Assembly (NCBI GenBank): GCA_050246635.1
Contig: JBFWVR010000001.1
Coordinates: 1-64,000, forward strand
Direction: 5' to 3'
Length of the DNA: 64,000 nucleotides
From: JBFWVR01 sp050246635
Lineage (GTDB): Bacteria > Acidobacteriota > Vicinamibacteria > Vicinamibacterales > UBA2999
A program made the translations under genes and the position numbers. Positions 59,314 to 64,000 of the stretch are shown here, piece by piece; the stretch's first letter is position 1, and each line of letters opens with the position of its first letter. Under the pieces are notes generated by a model. It did not search any database. It saw only the letters and a list, made by a program, of their open reading frames with translations, and was not told the origin of the DNA.

Positions 59314-60053
59314 CGCCGGCGGAGATCGGCCGTGCCGTCGCGATCGCGCCTTCGAACGAGGCGGGTATCGCGCTCGTCCTCGCCTTGCTGCTGGCCGGGT
59401 TCTTCGCGGCGGCAGGTCTCGGCCTCGCGCTCACGCTGTCGACCGACCGCCTGAGCGATCGCAACCACCTCGAGCAGGCGCGACTTCTGTATGCGGCGGA
59501 CGCCGGCCTGGCGCTGACGGCGTCGGCTCTCGCGCAGGTGGCCGACCTCGACGATGTCCTCGCCGGTCAGCCCTCGGCACATGTCGATGGTCCACCGACG
59601 GGGGCACGAGCGCTGCCGGGCGGTGGTGTGCTCGACTTCGGCGCTGCGACGTCGCTGCTCACCTGCGGCCGAGTGACGGCGTGCTCGGATGCCCAGCGCG
59701 CGACCGTCACGTCCGCACGCCCGTACGGCTCGAACAACCCCGCCTGGCAGCCGTTCGTGCACCTACCGTACTCGGCGATCGGCGGCACCGGGGCCGATGG
59801 GATCTACGTCGCCGTCTGGATCGGCGACGACGGCCTCGAGGCCGATGGCGATCCGTGGACGGACGGCGGGGGAACCACGGGCGCCGGTCGTGGCGTGCTG
59901 CGGGCCCACGTGGAGGCCTACGGGCGGCAGGGGGCGCGCCGGGCCCTCGAAGCCGACCTGGTGCGCCGTTGCGGGGACGCGGGACCGGCCGGGACGTGCC
60001 TTCCGGGTATTCGTGTGCAATCGTGGCGAGAGGTGTCCGGGGCGCTTCCTTGA
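59310..60053 (+). CDS. PilX-like pilus accessory protein
   Basis: This 247-aa protein has an N-terminal membrane helix (NEAGIALVLALLLAGFFAAA) preceded by about 17 residues and no classical prepilin G-F site, followed by a stretch RLLYAADAGLALTAS typical of PilX_N proteins (QARLLYAADAG in place of EQQRALYAAEAG). It is the last of the three minor pilus genes. Confidence 0.75.
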   Translation: MTPAEIGRAVAIAPSNEAGIALVLALLLAGFFAAAGLGLALTLSTDRLSDRNHLEQARLLYAADAGLALTASALAQVADLDDVLAGQPSAHVDGPPTGARALPGGGVLDFGAATSLLTCGRVTACSDAQRATVTSARPYGSNNPAWQPFVHLPYSAIGGTGADGIYVAVWIGDDGLEADGDPWTDGGGTTGAGRGVLRAHVEAYGRQGARRALEADLVRRCGDAGPAGTCLPGIRVQSWREVSGALP

Positions 60054-60072
60054 CCCGTTGGTGTCCCAGTCG

Positions 60073-60078
60073 TACGAT
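60073..60078 (+). promoter_or_regulatory. -10-like box for the exported coiled-coil protein
   Basis: TACGAT lies 8 nt before an in-frame GTG at 60087 and 38 nt before the ATG at 60117. The geometry at the GTG is the same as at three other putative leaderless starts. Confidence 0.35.
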
Positions 60079-60116
60079 CAGACGAGGTGCCGTCCCCCCG
60101 GTGCTCCTTCAAGGCC

Positions 60117-60686
60117 ATGCCGCGAACCATCAGTGTCCTCGTGCTCGCGTGTGCCGTGCCCGCCCTGGCGTCGGCCCAGTCGCTTGCCGACGTGGCGCGC
60201 GCCGAAGCCGCGCGCCGTAAGGCAGTCGACGGCCCGGTCAAGGTGTACACCAACGAGAGTCTCAAGCCCGACTTCACCAAGCCGGCGCCTCCCGCGCCGG
60301 TCGCGGATGAAACCACGCTCGTGCCGACCCCCGTGCCGCCGGTGGGCGATGCACCCACCCCCGGGGCGCCCCTGCCGGCCGCCGCGCCGCCAGACGAGAC
60401 GCGTGATCAGGCCTACTGGAGCGCGCGCATCACCGCCGCCCGCGCCGCGCTGGCGCGCAGCCAGACCCTGGCCGCGGCCCTCCAGAGCCGGATCAACGCC
60501 CTTGCCACCGACTTCGTCAACCGCGACGATCCCGCGCAGCGGTCGGCCATCGCGGATGACCGCCTGACGGCCCTCGCCGAGCTCGAGCGGCTCCAGCGGG
60601 AAATCGAGGATCAGCAGCAGGCCATTGCCGACATCCAGGAAGAGGCGCGCCGCGCCGGCGTGCCCCCCGGCTGGCTGCGGCCCTGA
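60117..60686 (+). CDS. Exported coiled-coil protein of unknown function
   Basis: This 189-aa protein has a signal peptide (MPRTISVLVLACAVPALASA-QS), a proline/alanine-rich middle (about 55-95) and a C-terminal helical, probably coiled-coil part (ALAELERLQREIEDQQQAI). It could instead start at GTG 60087, which lies 8 nt after a TACGAT box. It sits between the minor pilin genes and the NtrC-type regulator. I recognise no family. Confidence 0.7.
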   Translation: MPRTISVLVLACAVPALASAQSLADVARAEAARRKAVDGPVKVYTNESLKPDFTKPAPPAPVADETTLVPTPVPPVGDAPTPGAPLPAAAPPDETRDQAYWSARITAARAALARSQTLAAALQSRINALATDFVNRDDPAQRSAIADDRLTALAELERLQREIEDQQQAIADIQEEARRAGVPPGWLRP

Positions 60687-60694
60687 CGGCTCCC

Positions 60695-62092
60695 GTGTCG
60701 ACCCCCGCTGGCGCGGATGCCGCCGTGCCGCTCCTGATCGTCGAGGACAAGGACTCGCTGCGGACCATGCTGCGCCACGCGCTGGAGGCCGACGGCTACG
60801 CCGTTCTCGAGGCCGCCGACGCGACGGCCGCCGCGGCGGTGCTGGCCGACGCGCGCCCGGCGCTCGTCCTGACCGACCTCCGGCTCCCTGCGGGGGATGG
60901 CCTCACCGTGCTTCGCGCGGCCAAGGAGATCGATCCCGAGCTGCCCGTCATCGTGATGACGGCCTACGGCAGCATCGAGGACGCCGTGCGGGCCATGAAG
61001 GACGGCGCGTTCGACTTTCTCGCCAAGCCGGTCGATCCCGAGCACCTGCGTGTGCTGGTGGCGCGGGCGCTGGCCCAGCGGCGGCTCGTGGTGGAGAACC
61101 AGCTGCTCCGCGACGAGCTCGCGTGGCGACGAGGGCCGGCGGCGATGGTGGGGGAGTCGACCGCCCTGCGCCAGGCGCAGGCCGCCATCCAGCGCGCGGC
61201 CGCGGCCGAGACGACCGTGCTGCTCGAAGGCGAGAGCGGGACCGGCAAGGAGCTCTTCGCGCGTGCCCTGCACGCACTGGGCGCGCGGGCCGGCGGCCCG
61301 TTCGTGGCCATCAACTGCGCCGCGATCCCCGAGACGCTGCTCGAAGCGGAGCTCTTCGGGTATGAACGGGGCGCGTTCACGGGCGCCGCCCAGCGCAAGG
61401 CCGGCCGCTTCGAGCTCGCGCACCGCGGCACGCTGTTCCTGGACGAAGTCGGCGAGCTGCCGCTCTCGTTGCAGGCCAAGCTGCTCCGGGTGCTCGAGTC
61501 GCGCACCTTCGAGCGGCTCGGCGGCACGGCCACGATCCGCGTGGATGTCCGCCTTGTCGCCGCGACCAACCGGCAGCTCAAGGCGGCCGTGCAGGCCCGG
61601 CAGTTCCGTGAGGACCTGTTCTTCCGCCTGTCGGTCTTCCCCGTCACCGTGCCGCCGCTGCGTGATCGCGACGGCGACATCCCGCGATTGGCCCGGCACT
61701 TCGTCGAGCGGACGTGCCGCGATCTCGGCCGGCCGCTGCTCGCGCTGACGCCGGCGGCCGAGGACGCGCTGCAGGCCTACGCCTGGCCGGGCAACGTGCG
61801 TGAGCTGCAGAATGCGGTGGAGCGGGCGGTCATCCTGGCGGACGGGGATCGGCTGCACCCCGCGCACTTCCGGCTGGAAGGCGTCTCGGCCGCGATGCCG
61901 GCCGATCCCTGGGACGCGCTCGACCTGTCAGGACCGCTGGCGGCGGTGACCGCCCAGGCCGCGGAACAGGCCGAGCGCCGGGCGATTGCCCGGGCGCTGG
62001 CGGCGGCAAACGGGGATGTCGCCCGCGCCGCCGACGTGTTGCAGATCGGCTTCCGGGAACTGGTCAGGAAGCGGGCGGCCTACGGCCTCTGA
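60695..62092 (+). CDS. Sigma-54-dependent response regulator (second NtrC type)
   Basis: This 465-aa regulator starts at GTG 60695. Receiver Asp61 (LVLTDLRLPAGDG), AAA+ with Walker A GESGTGKE (179-186) and GAFTGA (226-231), and a Fis-type C-terminus (AIARALAAANGDVARAADVL). GAFTGA lies at the same residue position as in PilR. The C-terminal helix-turn-helix ends IGFRELVRKRAAYGL. It probably partners the PAS kinase at 56277 and may control pilus or envelope genes. Confidence 0.92.
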   Translation: MSTPAGADAAVPLLIVEDKDSLRTMLRHALEADGYAVLEAADATAAAAVLADARPALVLTDLRLPAGDGLTVLRAAKEIDPELPVIVMTAYGSIEDAVRAMKDGAFDFLAKPVDPEHLRVLVARALAQRRLVVENQLLRDELAWRRGPAAMVGESTALRQAQAAIQRAAAAETTVLLEGESGTGKELFARALHALGARAGGPFVAINCAAIPETLLEAELFGYERGAFTGAAQRKAGRFELAHRGTLFLDEVGELPLSLQAKLLRVLESRTFERLGGTATIRVDVRLVAATNRQLKAAVQARQFREDLFFRLSVFPVTVPPLRDRDGDIPRLARHFVERTCRDLGRPLLALTPAAEDALQAYAWPGNVRELQNAVERAVILADGDRLHPAHFRLEGVSAAMPADPWDALDLSGPLAAVTAQAAEQAERRAIARALAAANGDVARAADVLQIGFRELVRKRAAYGL

Positions 62093-62104
62093 CGGGTCGC
62101 ACGA

Positions 62105-63193
62105 TCAGGCGCGGCGGAGGCCGATGGACTTCAGCGCCTGGCGAAGCTCCTTCGGGGTCACGTCGGTCACGGTCGTCGTGGCCCCGATCCCCGTCGCGGC
62201 GATGAAGTGCAGCGTGCCGGCCACCACCTTCTTGTCGTGGCGCGCGGCCTCGAGCGTCTCCTTGATCGACAGGTCGGCAATCGGCGGCAGCGGGCCCATG
62301 CGCGCGAGCAGGGTGCGCAGGGCCTCGACCGCAGACGGTGGCGTGAGGCCTCGCGCGGCCCCGAGCGCCATCGCGGCCAGCATGCCGTAGGCCACTGCCT
62401 CGCCGTGACGCAGGCGGCGGTACCGCGTGACGGCTTCGAGCGCGTGTCCCAGGGTGTGCCCGAAGTTCAGCACCCGGCGGCCTCCGGACTCGTGCTCGTC
62501 GGCCGACACCACCTCCGCCTTGATGCGGCACGACTCGGCGACCACCGCGGCCAGCACGGCTTCGTCGCGGCGGAAGAGCGCTGGCAGGTCCACGCCGAGC
62601 CGCGTGAACAGCGGCTCGCTGGCAATGACGCCGTACTTCACGACCTCGTACAGCCCGGCGCGGAATTCGCGTCGTGGCAGCGTCGCCAGGACCGCGGGGT
62701 CGGCGGCCACCAGGCGCGGCGGATGGAAGGCGCCAATCAGGTTCTTGCCCAGGGGATGGTTGACACCGACCTTGCCGCCGACGGCGCTGTCCACCTGGGC
62801 GAGCAGCGTGGTGGGCACCTGGACGAGGCGCACGCCGCGAAGATAGGTGGCGGCGGCGAAGCCGACGAGGTCGCCGACGACCCCGCCGCCGATCGCCACG
62901 ATGACCGCGCTCCGGTCCGCGCCGGCGCGGATGAGCGCCTCGTAGACGCGCGACACCGTGGCCAGCGTCTTCGCGCGTTCGCCGTCGGGGACGAGGATGG
63001 GCTCGCGTTCGGTGGAGACGCCGCGGCACGCATCGCCGTGGAGCTTCCAGACGAGCGGGCTCGAGACGATGAAGCGGCGGGGGCCGAGGCCGGCGGCGTC
63101 GAGTTGCCGCGGCAGATCGCGGAGCACACCAGGGCCGGCCAGCACGCTGTACGCGCCTGCGGCCGCGCGTACCTCGATGCGGATCGGCTCCAT
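62105..63193 (-). CDS. aroB: 3-dehydroquinate synthase
   Basis: AroB (362 aa) makes 3-dehydroquinate from DAHP in the shikimate pathway. The NAD-binding GGGVVGDLVGFAAAT, PTTLLAQVDSAVGGKVGVNH, KNLIGAFHPP, and zinc-site NFGHTLGHALEA are all present. The start is ATG 63193 (MEPIRIEV); an in-frame ATG at 63214 is possible. It is divergent from nadB with only 24 bp between the starts. Confidence 0.94.
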   Translation of the reverse strand: MEPIRIEVRAAAGAYSVLAGPGVLRDLPRQLDAAGLGPRRFIVSSPLVWKLHGDACRGVSTEREPILVPDGERAKTLATVSRVYEALIRAGADRSAVIVAIGGGVVGDLVGFAAATYLRGVRLVQVPTTLLAQVDSAVGGKVGVNHPLGKNLIGAFHPPRLVAADPAVLATLPRREFRAGLYEVVKYGVIASEPLFTRLGVDLPALFRRDEAVLAAVVAESCRIKAEVVSADEHESGGRRVLNFGHTLGHALEAVTRYRRLRHGEAVAYGMLAAMALGAARGLTPPSAVEALRTLLARMGPLPPIADLSIKETLEAARHDKKVVAGTLHFIAATGIGATTTVTDVTPKELRQALKSIGLRRA

Positions 63194-63203
63194 GGGCAGG
63201 TGG

Positions 63204-63209
63204 TAGGAT
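63204..63209 (+). promoter_or_regulatory. -10-like box for nadB, possibly leaderless
   Basis: TAGGAT ends 8 nt before the GTG at 63218. The minus strand shows TATCCTA at the same place, so divergent promoters for nadB and aroB may overlap. No -35 seen. Confidence 0.35.
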
Positions 63210-63217
63210 AACATCCG

Positions 63218-64000
63218 GTGCGCGAACGGACCGATTTCCTCATCATCGGCAGCGGCATCGCGGGTCTCCGGGCCGCCGCCGACCTCGCGGCCGTTGGCGA
63301 CGTCCTCATCCTGACGAAGGACGATCCCACCGAGAGCAACACCGGCTACGCGCAAGGGGGCATTGCCACCGCCCTGGGTCCGGACGACTCGCCGGCACTC
63401 CACGTCGCCGATACGCTCGCCGCCGGTGACGGCCTCTGCGATCCCGCCGCCGTCCGCGTGCTCTGCGAGGATGGTCCCGGCTACGTGCGCGAGCTGATTG
63501 CGTGGGGCGTGGGCTTCGATCGGGACGCCCACGGCGACCTGGCCTTCGGACGCGAGGCGGCGCACAGCGTGCGCCGGGTGCTGCACGTTCGCGATGCGAC
63601 GGGGCGTGAGATCAGCCGGGGACTCTGGGCCCGCGTGTCCAACACGGCGCGGGTCCGGTTCCGCCCGCACTGCCGCGCGACGAGCTTGATCGTGCACGAC
63701 GGCCGCGTGACCGGCGCGCGGTTCGTCGATCGCGGGACCACCGGCGAGGTGGACGCGCGGGCGACCCTGCTCGCGTCCGGCGGCGCCGGGCAGGTCTTCC
63801 GCGAGACGTCCAACCCGGCCATCGCCACCGGTGACGGCGTTGCCCTCGCGTGGGAGGCCGGCGCGCGCGTGACCGACCTCGAGTTCGTGCAGTTCCATCC
63901 GACCGTGCTCGCCGTGCCCGGGGCGCCGCGGTTCCTGCTGTCGGAGGCGCTGCGGGGCGAGGGCGCCCGGCTCGTCAACGCCGCCGGTGAGCCCTTCATG
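63218..64000 (+). CDS. nadB: L-aspartate oxidase (3' end missing)
   Basis: NadB oxidises aspartate to iminoaspartate for NAD biosynthesis. 261 codons are present from GTG 63218. The FAD-binding IIGSGIAGLRAA, NTGYAQGGIA, ASGGAGQVF and EFVQFHPT motifs identify it, and the Arg in LLSEALRGEGARL is family-typical. The gene runs off the window end in frame. Confidence 0.93.
   Translation, partial: MRERTDFLIIGSGIAGLRAAADLAAVGDVLILTKDDPTESNTGYAQGGIATALGPDDSPALHVADTLAAGDGLCDPAAVRVLCEDGPGYVRELIAWGVGFDRDAHGDLAFGREAAHSVRRVLHVRDATGREISRGLWARVSNTARVRFRPHCRATSLIVHDGRVTGARFVDRGTTGEVDARATLLASGGAGQVFRETSNPAIATGDGVALAWEAGARVTDLEFVQFHPTVLAVPGAPRFLLSEALRGEGARLVNAAGEPFM

Overview
The window is GC-rich bacterial DNA, dense with genes and mostly in the conserved (informational) part of the genome. 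The universal ribosomal proteins, a di-heme cytochrome of the photosynthetic-reaction-centre cytochrome c type, a secreted creatininase-like protein, a VKOR-thioredoxin fusion, MacB-type permeases and a PilB/PilT/PilC/PilS/PilR type IV pilus cluster together suggest a Gram-negative acidobacterium, perhaps class Vicinamibacteria. That placement is an inference from gene content, not a phylogenetic result. I see no rRNA, tRNA, CRISPR, prophage or transposase gene.

Layout. 1-4073: 3' part of rpoC. 4225-9356 (minus): a TauE/SafE permease, then a TPR protein, histidine kinase and OmpR-type regulator in one operon. 9712-11805: a Rieske protein followed by a cytochrome b fused to a di-heme cytochrome c domain. 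11960-13248 (minus): di-heme cytochrome c and creatininase-like protein. 13382-32826: one promoter-led block with the str, S10, spc and alpha operons fused (rpsL, rpsG, fusA, then rpsJ through rplQ, with secY, adk, map, infA, rpmJ and rpoA), lacking tuf. 32944-35002: DUF2277 protein, NTF2-like protein, beta carbonic anhydrase, methyltransferase. 35162-37258 (minus): an EF-G paralogue with degenerate GTPase motifs. 37457-42046 (minus): Yip1-family protein, membrane fusion protein and two MacB-like permeases without an ATPase. 42192-62092: an outer-membrane protein, then the pilus region (pilB, pilT, pilC, pilS, pilR, pilA, prepilin peptidase, three minor-pilin-like genes, a second kinase and a second NtrC-type regulator), interrupted by a VKOR-DsbA fusion and an ABC exporter pair. 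62105-63193 (minus): aroB; 63218-64000: 5' part of nadB.

How parts work together. The translation block supplies ribosomal proteins, EF-G, IF-1, SecY, Adk, Map and RNA polymerase alpha from one transcript. The pilus region looks self-regulated: pilR encodes a sigma-54 activator and pilA carries a near-consensus -24/-12 promoter with a dyad about 110 bp upstream. The Rieske/cytochrome b-c genes encode a compact quinol-oxidising complex, with electrons probably leaving through the fused c-hemes.

The most unusual feature is non-coding. Many gaps carry short-period (7, 8 or 9 bp) purine-rich, comparatively AT-rich repeats that start at or just after a stop codon. Between convergent genes the repeats face each other around a GC-rich hairpin, so the gap as a whole is a large imperfect palindrome (4072-4226 and 11825-11947).
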